Origin: an uncultured Sphingomonadales bacterium | GTDB taxonomy: Bacteria; Pseudomonadota; Alphaproteobacteria; Sphingomonadales; Sphingomonadaceae | Assembly (NCBI GenBank): GCA_903828025.1 | Contig: CAIKKO010000474.1 | Coordinates: 1 to 5,501 of the forward strand | Length of the DNA: 5,501 nucleotides | Direction of reading: 5' to 3' | In this document: positions 1 through 5,501 of the stretch, in pieces | How positions within the stretch are numbered: position 1 is the stretch's first letter | Layout: every line of letters begins with the position of its first letter | Notes under the pieces: model-generated | Database searches by the model: none | What the model was told of the DNA's origin: nothing | What the model saw: only the letters and a program-made list of their open reading frames with translations | Position numbers and translations under genes: made by a program

Positions 1-297
1 GCGCACGAATACCACGGTTCCGGCGGGGCCTGCGTCGGCATCCAGCAGATAGATCAGCAGGAAATCGCCGCCGACGTGGCACTCGCGGTATCCGGACCAT
101 TCGCCTATGAGCGCGTGATCGCGCCATTCGGGGCCAAGGGAGGTGTCGGCAGCGATGAGGAGGAGCATGACCTGTTTGAGGCGGGTCATGTCGTAGCGGC
201 CAGAGCGGGAGAGGCGTTGCCAGTCCTTGGCGAAGGACTTGGCGTAGTCGGCCCGGCGCGGCGGCGTGGTGCGCTTAGAGTCCGGCGTCTTTTTCAA
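1..297 (-). CDS. YafQ-type toxin of a type II toxin-antitoxin module (partial, 3' end off the left edge)
   Basis: Likely a ribosome-dependent mRNA endonuclease of the RelE/ParE superfamily, YafQ branch; such toxins cut mRNA on translating ribosomes and are neutralised by the antitoxin encoded just upstream. The 99 visible residues contain the family core: an early helix (DYAKSFAKDW, residues 17-26), then YDMTRLKQVM (35-44), WRDHAL (58-63), WSGYRECH (67-74) and GDFLLIY (77-83). H61, H74 and D78 line up with YafQ catalytic or RNA-contacting residues H50, H63 and D67. F79 replaces the following Trp of E. coli YafQ. The final His (the TGSH/TGTH segment) lies beyond the edge. The start is set at TTG (297-295): an in-frame TGA lies only four codons upstream, and no ATG or GTG occurs before the conserved core. 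It overlaps the antitoxin gene by 23 bases, with no clear Shine-Dalgarno, so translation probably depends on the antitoxin. Family call secure; exact start less so. Confidence 0.85.
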   Translation of the reverse strand, partial: MKKTPDSKRTTPPRRADYAKSFAKDWQRLSRSGRYDMTRLKQVMLLLIAADTSLGPEWRDHALIGEWSGYRECHVGGDFLLIYLLDADAGPAGTVVFVR

Positions 298-556
298 GAT
301 CGGCGATCAGCGTTTCGGCATCGGTGAAGCGGGCTTGGCCACTGGCGATCAGGGCCTGCGCTTCGGCCATGGCGGCGCGGGTTTCGGCGTTGGGCACTTT
401 GAGTTCGAGCGGGAAGGCCTGGTCGGCCGCGATGCGATGGAACAGCAGGCGCACGGCATCGGACGCGGAAAGACCCATGGCGGCGAGCGCTTCGGTGGCC
501 TTGGCCTTCAGCTCGTTGTCCAGCCGGACATGGAGCATGGAACTGGGGGCATTCAT
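275..556 (-). CDS. RelB/DinJ family antitoxin
   Basis: A 93-residue antitoxin expected to bind and block the YafQ-type toxin and to repress its own operon through an N-terminal ribbon-helix-helix DNA-binding domain. The beta strand is SMLHVRLD (residues 6-13), followed by helix ELKAKATEALAAMG (15-28), the turn LSASDAV (29-35) and helix RLLFHRIAADQ (36-46). The FPLEL segment (48-52) and PNAETRAAMAEA (55-66) are typical of RelB/DinJ proteins. The acidic C-terminal part (about 67-93) would be the toxin-binding arm. The ATG at 556 is chosen because AGGAG (bases 563-567 on the opposite strand) sits 6 bases upstream; a second ATG at 538 (Met7) is possible but lies inside the predicted strand. It is first in the operon, and its 3' end overlaps the toxin gene. 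Family assignment is by motif and gene order; DNA binding and autoregulation are inferred. Confidence 0.92.
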   Translation of the reverse strand: MNAPSSMLHVRLDNELKAKATEALAAMGLSASDAVRLLFHRIAADQAFPLELKVPNAETRAAMAEAQALIASGQARFTDAETLIADLEKDAGL

Positions 557-568
557 GCTGCACTCCTG

Positions 569-584
569 TATCTCATTTGAGATA
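569..584. promoter_or_regulatory. Perfect palindrome, probable antitoxin operator
   Basis: TATCTCA-TT-TGAGATA is a perfect inverted repeat with 7-base arms and a 2-base centre. It overlaps the -10 region of the toxin-antitoxin promoter and ends two bases before the antitoxin Shine-Dalgarno. RelB/DinJ-type ribbon-helix-helix antitoxins bind short palindromes in this position, so autorepression by the antitoxin or the toxin-antitoxin complex is the natural inference. A further GATAC (588-592, reading atgatac) just outside may extend the site. No T-tract follows on either strand, so a terminator is unlikely. Confidence 0.65.
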
Positions 585-611
585 TATGATACCCACTCCC
601 AAGAAAGTCAA
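581..611 (-). promoter_or_regulatory. Promoter of the toxin-antitoxin operon
   Basis: On the minus strand a near-consensus -35 box TTGACT (606-611) is followed by AT-rich -10 candidates. TATCAT (586-591) has a 14-base spacer, which is short; TATATC (581-586) has a 19-base spacer, which is long; intermediate registers of the same run are also possible. The transcript would begin close to the antitoxin Shine-Dalgarno, giving a short leader. This is the only place in the 197-base gap between the antitoxin and peptidase genes with a good -35 match. Confidence 0.6.
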
Positions 612-740
612 CAATCGGCTTCCAAGGGCGGTGGCGCTTGCCTGCCGGAGGCCGCTTGGTCCCCGAGACAGCGCTCGGCTGAACGCCTTGCGGGCGGGTG
701 GACAAGCTCCCGCAGCTGGCGCACCATGCTGCCGGTTCAA

Positions 741-746
741 GGGGGA
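741..746 (+). promoter_or_regulatory. Ribosome binding site fixing the start of the M28 peptidase
   Basis: GGGGGA lies 7 bases before the ATG at 754. The same reading frame is open upstream to an ATG at 577, but the residues it would add are not a signal peptide and would bury the real one. This site together with the signal peptide decides the start. Confidence 0.65.
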
Positions 747-753
747 ACGGCAT

Positions 754-2421
754 ATGCGCAAGGTGGTATTGGGCACGGCTCTGTGGGTTCTGGCGGTGGG
801 TACGGCGCAGGCGGAGGGGCCAAAGCTGGCTCCCGTGCCCGCTGCGCAGGCCACCGGGTATGAGCGCATCCGCGAGGCGGACTTGCGGGCGGACGTGGTC
901 TTCATCGCCTCCGATGCGCTGCAGGGCCGCATGTCGCTCCAGCCGGGCGATGATGCCGCAGTGGAATGGATTGCCGCCGAATTCGCCAAGGCCGGGCTCA
1001 AGCCTGCAGCCACCGACGCCAAAGGTCAGCCGAGCTATTTCCAGAGCGTGCCGCTGATCGAATATCGCGGCAACGCCGCCGCCAGCGGGCTGACCTTGCA
1101 TCTGGGCAGCGCCGACCAGAGCTGGAAATCGCCCGACATCGTCGGCGGCTACCGCGACGATGTGGACATCACCGCCCCGCTCGCCTTCGCCGGCTTCGGA
1201 ATCACCGCGCCCGGCATGGGCTATGACGATTACAAGGGCCTCGATGCCACGGGCAAAGTCGTGCTGGTGTTCGAGCATGAGCCGCAGGAAAACGATCCCA
1301 AATCCCGCTTCAGCGGCACCGGCAACACCCGCTATGCCACGGGCCGGGTCAAGGCGCTGAATGCACAGGCCCACGGCGCGCTGGCGGTGATCGTGATGGC
1401 CGAGCCGAACCGCAAGCACCCCTCGAACCTCGAGCGCTACAACCGCATCGGCGGCAGCACCAAGCGCGTACCCCCGCTGCCGAGCCAGGCGCTGAGCGAT
1501 GACGCCTTGCACATCCCGGTGCTCACCGTATCCGATCCCGTCGCCGCGCAACTGCTGGCGAAAGCGGGCATGACCCCGCAGGCGCTGCAGGCCGCGATCG
1601 ACAAGGACTTCGCGCCGCAATCGCGCGCGCTCGCCGATACGACCGTGTCGCTGCATCTGGAAAACACCCAGCGTTCGCGCGGAATGTCGGCCAATGTGGT
1701 CGGCCTGCTGCCCGGCTCCGATCCGACGCTGGCCGCCGAGACGGTGATCATCAGCGCGCACCACGATCACGATGGCAGCACGCCGGGAGCGGGGGGCGCG
1801 GAAATCTGGCATGGGGCGGATGACAACGGCTCGGGCACCGTCGGTGTGGTCGCGCTGGCCCGGGCGTTCATGGCCAACCCGGTGCGGCCCAAGCGCTCGA
1901 TCCTGTTCACCGTGTTCGCGGCAGAGGAGCGCGGGCTGCTCGGCAGCTACTACATGGCGATGCACCCGCTGCGCCCGCTCGCCACCACGCGCGCACTGAT
2001 CAATTTCGACATGATCGGCCGCAACGAGGCGCCGAGCGACCAGACCACCGGGCTGATCGAGATCCCCAAGGACACGACCAACCGCCTCAACCTGATCGGC
2101 GCGAGCTACAGCCCGGATTTCGACCGCACGGTGCGCGCCGCCAACCGCAGCGTGGGGCTCGATCTCGATGACCGGTTCGACCACGAGAACGCGCTCAACG
2201 TGTTTTTCCGCAGCGACCAGTTCCCGTTCGTGTTGAACGATGTGCCCGCGATGTGGTTTTTCACGGGCTTCCATCCCGATTACCACCACACCACCGATAC
2301 GGCGGACAAGATCAACACTGCGAAGATGACCAAGATCGTGAAGCTGGCCTATCTCTCCGCCTGGCGGTTTGCCAGCGATGCCGCCGGACCTGCGTTCGTA
2401 TCTGATCCCGCCGGCCAATAG
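754..2421 (+). CDS. Secreted M28-family zinc metallopeptidase (aminopeptidase-like)
   Basis: Predicted exported di-zinc exopeptidase of 555 residues that would trim peptides, probably from their N-termini, in the periplasm or outside the cell. Residues 1-20 form a Sec signal peptide: basic MRK, a hydrophobic core, and an AQA cleavage site before EGPK. The segment around 30-75 (ADVVFIASDALQGR and following) is the conserved N-terminal helix region of M28 proteins. A PA-like insert fills roughly 100-290. The catalytic domain follows, and every M28 metal-site residue is present: H336 and D338 in AHHDHDG, D357 in GADDNGSG, catalytic E391 and ligand E392 in AAEERGLLGS, D419 in NFDMIGRN, and H511 in DYHHTTDT. 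There is no lipobox cysteine, so it should be soluble after cleavage. It is divergent from the toxin-antitoxin operon and appears to be monocistronic. The family is certain; the substrate is not known, and no clear promoter is visible. Confidence 0.93.
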   Translation: MRKVVLGTALWVLAVGTAQAEGPKLAPVPAAQATGYERIREADLRADVVFIASDALQGRMSLQPGDDAAVEWIAAEFAKAGLKPAATDAKGQPSYFQSVPLIEYRGNAAASGLTLHLGSADQSWKSPDIVGGYRDDVDITAPLAFAGFGITAPGMGYDDYKGLDATGKVVLVFEHEPQENDPKSRFSGTGNTRYATGRVKALNAQAHGALAVIVMAEPNRKHPSNLERYNRIGGSTKRVPPLPSQALSDDALHIPVLTVSDPVAAQLLAKAGMTPQALQAAIDKDFAPQSRALADTTVSLHLENTQRSRGMSANVVGLLPGSDPTLAAETVIISAHHDHDGSTPGAGGAEIWHGADDNGSGTVGVVALARAFMANPVRPKRSILFTVFAAEERGLLGSYYMAMHPLRPLATTRALINFDMIGRNEAPSDQTTGLIEIPKDTTNRLNLIGASYSPDFDRTVRAANRSVGLDLDDRFDHENALNVFFRSDQFPFVLNDVPAMWFFTGFHPDYHHTTDTADKINTAKMTKIVKLAYLSAWRFASDAAGPAFVSDPAGQ

Positions 2422-2437
2422 TGCACGATTGAAAATG

Positions 2438-2453
2438 CTGCCTTTTAAGGCAG
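2438..2453 (+). terminator. Short perfect hairpin after the peptidase gene, possible terminator
   Basis: CTGCCTT-TT-AAGGCAG is a perfect 7-base inverted repeat starting 17 bases after the peptidase stop codon. The 2-base centre means the innermost pairs would open into a small loop. The downstream sequence (agtgttaattctgttt) is T-rich but has no uninterrupted T-run, so termination may be weak. A protein-binding palindrome ahead of fpr is the alternative. Confidence 0.45.
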
Positions 2454-2467
2454 AGTGTTAATTCTGT

Positions 2468-2486
2468 TTGACAGATCAAGTGTCAA
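2468..2486. promoter_or_regulatory. TTGACA/TGTCAA inverted repeat in front of fpr, possible operator and -35 box
   Basis: TTGACA-N7-TGTCAA is a perfect inverted repeat with 6-base arms. The left arm is an exact sigma-70 -35 consensus, but the sequence 16-18 bases further (around 2490-2497, gattgt) is a poor -10. A third TGTCA copy lies at 2494-2498. The dyad fits a regulator site over a promoter, for example the T-N11-A form used by LysR-type regulators; the regulator cannot be named. It is not a match to the 14-base FNR box. Confidence 0.4.
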
Positions 2487-2528
2487 TCGAGATTGTCATT
2501 TATCCCGAAGCGCTGCGGCGTGCAACAA

Positions 2529-2533
2529 GAGGG
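2529..2533 (+). promoter_or_regulatory. Ribosome binding site fixing the fpr start
   Basis: GAGGG lies 7 bases before the ATG at 2541. The frame is also open from a TTG at 2493, but that codon has no comparable site and lies within the candidate promoter region. The ATG is preferred. Confidence 0.65.
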
Positions 2534-2540
2534 CGGTGCA

Positions 2541-3347
2541 ATGCCCGGCCAAATTCCCCTTGAACCCACCTCCAACCTGTCGGTCGAGACCGTCGTCTCG
2601 GTCCGGCATTGGAACGAATTCCTGTTCTCGTTCACGATCACCCGCCCGGCCAGCTTCCGCTTCCGTTCGGGCGAATTCGTGATGATCGGGCTGATGGGCG
2701 ACAATGGCAAGCCGCTGCTCCGCGCCTATTCGATGGCCTCACCGGCCTATGACGACGTGCTGGAATTCCTCTCGATCAAGGTGCCGGACGGGCCGCTGAC
2801 GTCGCGGCTGCAGAAGATCGTTCCGGGCGACCACATCTACCTGGGCCGCAAGCCGACCGGCACGCTGGTGGCCGATGCGCTGCTCCCCGGTCGGCGGTTG
2901 TTCCTGCTCGGCACCGGCACCGGCCTCGCGCCATGGATGTCGCTGATCCGCGATCCCGATATCTATGACCGGTTCGAGCAGATCGCCGTGGTCCACTCGG
3001 TGCGCAGCGTTTCGGATCTGGCCTATCGCGACATGCTGGAAGCCCGGCTCGCGGATGATCCGCTGGTGAGCGAGATGGCAGCGGAGCGGCTGACGTATAT
3101 CCCCACGGTCACGCGCGAGCCGTTTCACACGAACCATCGCATCGAAGGCCTGATGCTGGATGGCACGATGTTTCAGGGTCCGCTCGGCGATCCCAAGCAC
3201 TTCGATCACACGCAGGACCGCGTGATGCTCTGCGGCTCGATGACGATGATCAAGGAAATCGCCCATATGCTTGAGGCTGCGGGCTTTGCCGAAGGATCGA
3301 ACGCGCATCCGGGCGAATTCGTGATCGAACGCGCGTTCGTCGGTTAG
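2541..3347 (+). CDS. fpr: Ferredoxin/flavodoxin-NADP+ reductase
   Basis: A 268-residue FAD enzyme that moves electrons between NADPH and ferredoxin or flavodoxin in the cytoplasm, feeding iron-sulfur and redox-stress functions. The FAD-binding barrel covers about residues 10-105; it contains SGEFVMIGL and the FAD-binding RAYSMAS motif at 61-67. The NADP-binding fold covers about 115-260, with LLGTGTGLAPWMS (122-134) and LCGSMTMIK from 230 (C231). The C-terminus is EFVIERAFVG. The Ala-Phe pair (265-266) matches the residues that stack near the flavin in Rhodobacter-type FPRs, but this chain stops at AFVG without the few extra residues of the R. capsulatus protein. The length is normal for bacterial FPR. 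The ATG at 2541 has a good Shine-Dalgarno; an upstream TTG at 2493 would add 16 unconserved residues. It stands alone on its strand and meets the GNAT gene tail to tail. Confidence 0.93.
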   Translation: MPGQIPLEPTSNLSVETVVSVRHWNEFLFSFTITRPASFRFRSGEFVMIGLMGDNGKPLLRAYSMASPAYDDVLEFLSIKVPDGPLTSRLQKIVPGDHIYLGRKPTGTLVADALLPGRRLFLLGTGTGLAPWMSLIRDPDIYDRFEQIAVVHSVRSVSDLAYRDMLEARLADDPLVSEMAAERLTYIPTVTREPFHTNHRIEGLMLDGTMFQGPLGDPKHFDHTQDRVMLCGSMTMIKEIAHMLEAAGFAEGSNAHPGEFVIERAFVG

Positions 3348-3862
3348 CAGCGTTCGAGCAGGATCAGCTTCCCATCGTCATCGGCATGCTCGCCGTAACG
3401 CACGAAGCCGAGCTTCGCTGCGACCGCGAGCGAGGGCAGGTTCGTATCATTGATCATGCAGGCCACGCGGTGGCCCGGAAAGGCCGCATCGAACCACGCG
3501 AGCGCGCCGCGCGCGGCTTCGCTGGCGATGCCCTGCCCCCAGATCCGGCGCGCGAAGATCCAGCCGATCTCCGGCGTATCGTCCAGACCCTGCGCGAAGC
3601 CGCGCCACGAATGAAACACGCCGCAGATGCCGACGACGTCGTCCGTCCCCCGCGCGCGGCACACGAACGTGCCATAGCCATAGAGCGCCCACGACCCGGC
3701 GTTGCGGCACAGCCGGTTGAACTCCTCGGCCGCATCGGTCGGGCGGCTGCCGAGGTGGCGGCGCACTTCATCATCGCCGAGAAGTGCGATCAGCGCGGCA
3801 TGGTCCCGCGCAGCAGGGCGCCACAGATCGAGGCGTTCGGTCGAGAAGACGGGCGCGTTCAC
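3344..3862 (-). CDS. GNAT-family N-acetyltransferase (RimJ/RimL-like)
   Basis: A 172-residue acetyltransferase predicted to move an acetyl group from acetyl-CoA to an amine; the acceptor cannot be told from sequence. It opens with TERLDLWRP (8-16), the usual first strand of the Acetyltransf_3/RimJ-RimL group. It then has the strand VVGICGVFH (76-84), PEIGWIFARRIWGQGIASEA (97-116) carrying the acetyl-CoA pyrophosphate loop R-R-x-W-G-Q-G-I-A, and NDTNLPSLAVAAKLGF (138-153), the classic late motif (N-x-x-S-x-x-x-x-x-K-x-G-F). The start is the GTG at 3862. The frame is open far upstream, but those residues only shadow the neighbouring gene. The start overlaps the DUF445 stop as GTGA and has no Shine-Dalgarno, so translation is probably by re-initiation. 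It is the last gene of the minus-strand operon. Confidence 0.88.
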   Translation of the reverse strand: MNAPVFSTERLDLWRPAARDHAALIALLGDDEVRRHLGSRPTDAAEEFNRLCRNAGSWALYGYGTFVCRARGTDDVVGICGVFHSWRGFAQGLDDTPEIGWIFARRIWGQGIASEAARGALAWFDAAFPGHRVACMINDTNLPSLAVAAKLGFVRYGEHADDDGKLILLERC

Positions 3863-5124
3863 AGCAGAACGTCTACCGCGTGGATCGCCACGCCGACAAG
3901 CCCGCCGACCAGCGTGCCGTTGATCCGGATGAACTGCAGGTCGCGCCCGACCGCCCCCTCGATCCGGTCGGTCACGGTGCGCGCATCCCAGCGGCGCACC
4001 GTTTCGGACACCAGCCGCACGATCTCGCCGCCGTAGCGGGTGGCGACACCCACGAGCGTGCGCCGCGAGAAGCGGTTGACCAGTACTTGCAGCCGCCCGT
4101 CGTGCTGCAATGCGCGGCCCAGTTCGGCCAGCGAAGCGCCGATCTGGCCTCCGGCATCGCCGCCGCCGCGCACGGCACGCAGCAACTGGGCGCGGCCGCG
4201 CTCCCACAACCCGTCGAGCCATGCCGCAAAGGCCGGGTTCGCCAGCACATCGCGCTTCATCGCCTCAACCCGCGCGTGCATCGCCGGATCGTGGACGAGC
4301 GCATCGGCCAGCGATGCGAGGCTTTCCTCGATCTTGCGGCGCAGCGGATGGTCCTCGATCACCACCGTCTCGGCGAGCAGCTTGTAGAGCCCATCGAGGA
4401 TGCCATTGGCGAGCCGCTCGTCCAGCCCGGTCCAGCGCATCAGTGTGTTCGCCCGGTCGTGAATGATGGCTCGGACCAGTCCCTCGTTGGCCTCGAGCGT
4501 TTCGGCGGACCGTCGGATCAGGCTTTCGATCAGTGGCATGTGCCGCCCCTCGGCAATCATCGCGGTGAGCAGGTTGCCAAGCAGGGGGGCCAGCGCCAGC
4601 CGCTCGATCCGCGTGCGCAGCGCGGTCTTGGCCAGCCCGCCGAGCTTTTCCTGATCGAGCGATTCCAGCACATCGGCAATCAGGCTCGCCGCGCCGCTGC
4701 CCAAGCGGCTCTCCCCCGTGCGCGGATTGGCAAGGTATTGCCCCGCCGCACTGGCAACGTTGAGCCCTTGCAGCCGCCGCGCGACAACCTGCGGAGTGAG
4801 GAAATTGGCCTTGAGGAACGCGGCCATCGTATCGGCGATACGGTCCTTGTTCTCCGGAATGATCGCGGTGTGCGGGATCGGCAGGCCCAGCGGATGGCGA
4901 AACAGCGCGGTGACCGCGAACCAGTCCGCCAGACCGCCAACCATCGCGGCTTCGGCAAAAGCGCGCAGGTAGCCCCAGCCGGCGTTCTGCGCCTCAAGCT
5001 GGCGCGCGGCGAGGAACAGCGCCGCCATGAGCAGCAGCAGGATCGTCGCGATGAGCCGCATCCGGCGGGCCGGATCGACGAGGCGCCCGGTCCTTGCAGT
5101 CAATGCGGCTTGCAGCGCAGTCAC
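3859..5124 (-). CDS. DUF445 family membrane protein (YjiN-like)
   Basis: A 421-residue protein of the DUF445 family, about the length of E. coli YjiN; the function of the family is not established. A transmembrane helix spans about residues 24-41 (IATILLLLMAALFLAA). The DUF445 hallmark follows at 57-93: AEAAMVGGLADWFAVTALFR, then HPLGLPIPHTAIIPENK. A long, mostly helical, charged middle region (about 95-385) probably lies on one side of the membrane. The C-terminal hallmark GRDLQFIRINGTLVGGLVG (393-411) runs into a second hydrophobic segment ending at 421. The GTG start at 5124 overlaps the RND stop codon as GTGA; only GAGG about 13 bases upstream resembles a Shine-Dalgarno, so coupling is likely. 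An ATG at 5061 (Met22) just before the membrane helix is a possible alternative start. It sits between an RND transporter and a GNAT enzyme in one operon. Confidence 0.9.
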   Translation of the reverse strand: MTALQAALTARTGRLVDPARRMRLIATILLLLMAALFLAARQLEAQNAGWGYLRAFAEAAMVGGLADWFAVTALFRHPLGLPIPHTAIIPENKDRIADTMAAFLKANFLTPQVVARRLQGLNVASAAGQYLANPRTGESRLGSGAASLIADVLESLDQEKLGGLAKTALRTRIERLALAPLLGNLLTAMIAEGRHMPLIESLIRRSAETLEANEGLVRAIIHDRANTLMRWTGLDERLANGILDGLYKLLAETVVIEDHPLRRKIEESLASLADALVHDPAMHARVEAMKRDVLANPAFAAWLDGLWERGRAQLLRAVRGGGDAGGQIGASLAELGRALQHDGRLQVLVNRFSRRTLVGVATRYGGEIVRLVSETVRRWDARTVTDRIEGAVGRDLQFIRINGTLVGGLVGVAIHAVDVLL

Positions 5125-5501
5125 TCGGCCGGGAAAGCCTCGCCCGATGTAAAGGCGCGCTGCTCACGGGCTGCCTCATGCGGGTCGTACGACAGGACGC
5201 GCCGACCGATCCACGGGCCGACCCGCTTTTCGAGCCCGTCCGCCAAACTGAAGCCGGCCGGGACGAGCAGCAGTGTGAGCATGGTCGAAAGCGCCAGCCC
5301 GCCGATCACCACGATGCCCATCGGCGCACGCCAACCGGCATCGCCGCCGAGCGACACTGCCGTCGGCACCATGCCGGCGATCATCGCCACCGTGGTCATC
5401 ACGATCGGCTGCGCCCGCTTGTGTCCCGCCTCGATGATCGCATCAAGCTTGGGCGTGCCTTTGGCCATTTCCTCGATCGCAAAGTCGATCAGCAGGATCG
5501 A
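5121..5501 (-). CDS. RND-family efflux transporter, C-terminal fragment (5' part off the right edge)
   Basis: The last 126 residues of an inner-membrane RND (AcrB/HAE1-like) proton-driven exporter, which normally works with a periplasmic adaptor and an outer-membrane channel. The visible part starts inside a membrane helix with SILLIDFAIEE (1-11), the conserved N-x-x-L-L-x-D helix of RND pumps. The cytoplasmic turn contains DAIIEAGHKRAQPIVMTT (20-37). A helix follows (AMIAGMVPTAVSL, 39-51), then GWRAPMGIVVIGGLALSTML (56-75) and the final helix through VPAGFSLADGL (80-90). The tail after residue 91 is polar and charged, about 35 residues long, and not conserved as far as I can tell. No substrate class can be assigned because the porter and proton-relay residues are outside the window. 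It is the first visible gene of the operon and its stop overlaps the DUF445 start. Confidence 0.9.
   Translation of the reverse strand, partial: SILLIDFAIEEMAKGTPKLDAIIEAGHKRAQPIVMTTVAMIAGMVPTAVSLGGDAGWRAPMGIVVIGGLALSTMLTLLLVPAGFSLADGLEKRVGPWIGRRVLSYDPHEAAREQRAFTSGEAFPAE

Larger units (their letters stand above)
557..753. other. Divergent intergenic region between antitoxin and M28 peptidase
   Basis: These 197 bases hold the toxin-antitoxin promoter and operator at the left end (569-611) and the peptidase ribosome binding site at the right end. Between about 612 and 738 I see no convincing plus-strand promoter, strong hairpin or small gene. The peptidase promoter is presumably here but is not recognisable by consensus. 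Confidence 0.6.

Noticed and set aside
288..297. A-run in the antitoxin/toxin overlap as a programmed -1 frameshift site
   Set aside because: The toxin frame is +1 relative to the antitoxin, so a -1 slip would not join them, and the run is not a full slippery heptamer.
577..753. N-terminal extension of the peptidase from the ATG at 577
   Set aside because: It would put 59 non-conserved residues before a clear signal peptide, and its start lies within the toxin-antitoxin operator. The ATG at 754 has a ribosome binding site.
553..2418. A 621-codon open frame on the minus strand covering the whole M28 peptidase gene
   Set aside because: Its translation is rich in His, Arg, Gly and Val with no recognisable domain. 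The plus strand has a signal peptide and all M28 zinc-site residues. Long antisense open frames are expected opposite GC-rich genes.
2493..2540. TTG start for fpr adding 16 residues
   Set aside because: No good Shine-Dalgarno, no conserved content, and the codon lies within the candidate promoter region. The ATG at 2541 has GAGGG at the right distance.
2739..3308. Open frame on the minus strand opposite fpr
   Set aside because: No recognisable domain. The opposite strand carries complete FAD- and NADP-binding motifs, so this is a shadow.
3386..4036. Plus-strand open frames opposite the GNAT and DUF445 genes
   Set aside because: Their translations are Arg/Ala/Pro-rich with no domain, while both minus-strand genes carry clear family motifs and coupled starts.
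3863..4222. Upstream extension of the GNAT frame to an ATG at 4222
   Set aside because: The added residues are Arg/Ala-rich and lie entirely inside the DUF445 gene in another frame. The acetyltransferase domain begins right at the GTG at 3862.

Overview
This is a GC-rich, gene-dense stretch of a bacterial chromosome. The gene set, the dense GC-rich coding and the frequent GTGA overlaps suggest an alphaproteobacterium. The ferredoxin-NADP reductase of the Rhodobacter/Azotobacter subclass fits this, and Sphingomonadales is my best guess. This placement is inference from style, not from a marker gene.

Layout. (1) Positions 1-611, minus strand: a type II toxin-antitoxin module. A RelB/DinJ-type ribbon-helix-helix antitoxin comes first, followed by a YafQ-type toxin that overlaps it and runs off the left edge. 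The module has a visible TTGACT -35 box, AT-rich -10 candidates and a perfect palindrome where the antitoxin would be expected to bind. (2) Positions 754-2421, plus strand: a secreted M28-family zinc metallopeptidase with a signal peptide and a PA-like insert, transcribed divergently from the TA module. (3) Positions 2422-2540: an intergenic region with a short perfect hairpin and a TTGACA/TGTCAA inverted repeat. (4) Positions 2541-3347, plus strand: an Fpr-type ferredoxin/flavodoxin-NADP+ reductase. (5) Positions 3344-5501, minus strand: a tightly packed operon read from the right edge leftwards. It holds the C-terminus of an RND efflux transporter, a DUF445 (YjiN-like) membrane protein and a GNAT acetyltransferase, each joined to the next by a 4-base GTGA start/stop overlap. 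The last gene converges on fpr, and their stop codons overlap by 4 bases.

How they work together. Antitoxin and toxin form one self-regulated module. The RND/DUF445/GNAT genes are almost certainly co-transcribed and translationally coupled. An envelope-related role is plausible for the first two, but no shared pathway can be read from the sequence. The M28 peptidase and fpr look like independent housekeeping genes.

I found no RNA gene, CRISPR array, insertion sequence or phage gene. Nothing here convincingly represents an undescribed system. The points most worth a second look are the TA operator and the unusual TTG toxin start, the inverted repeat in front of fpr, and the coupled RND-DUF445-GNAT arrangement.
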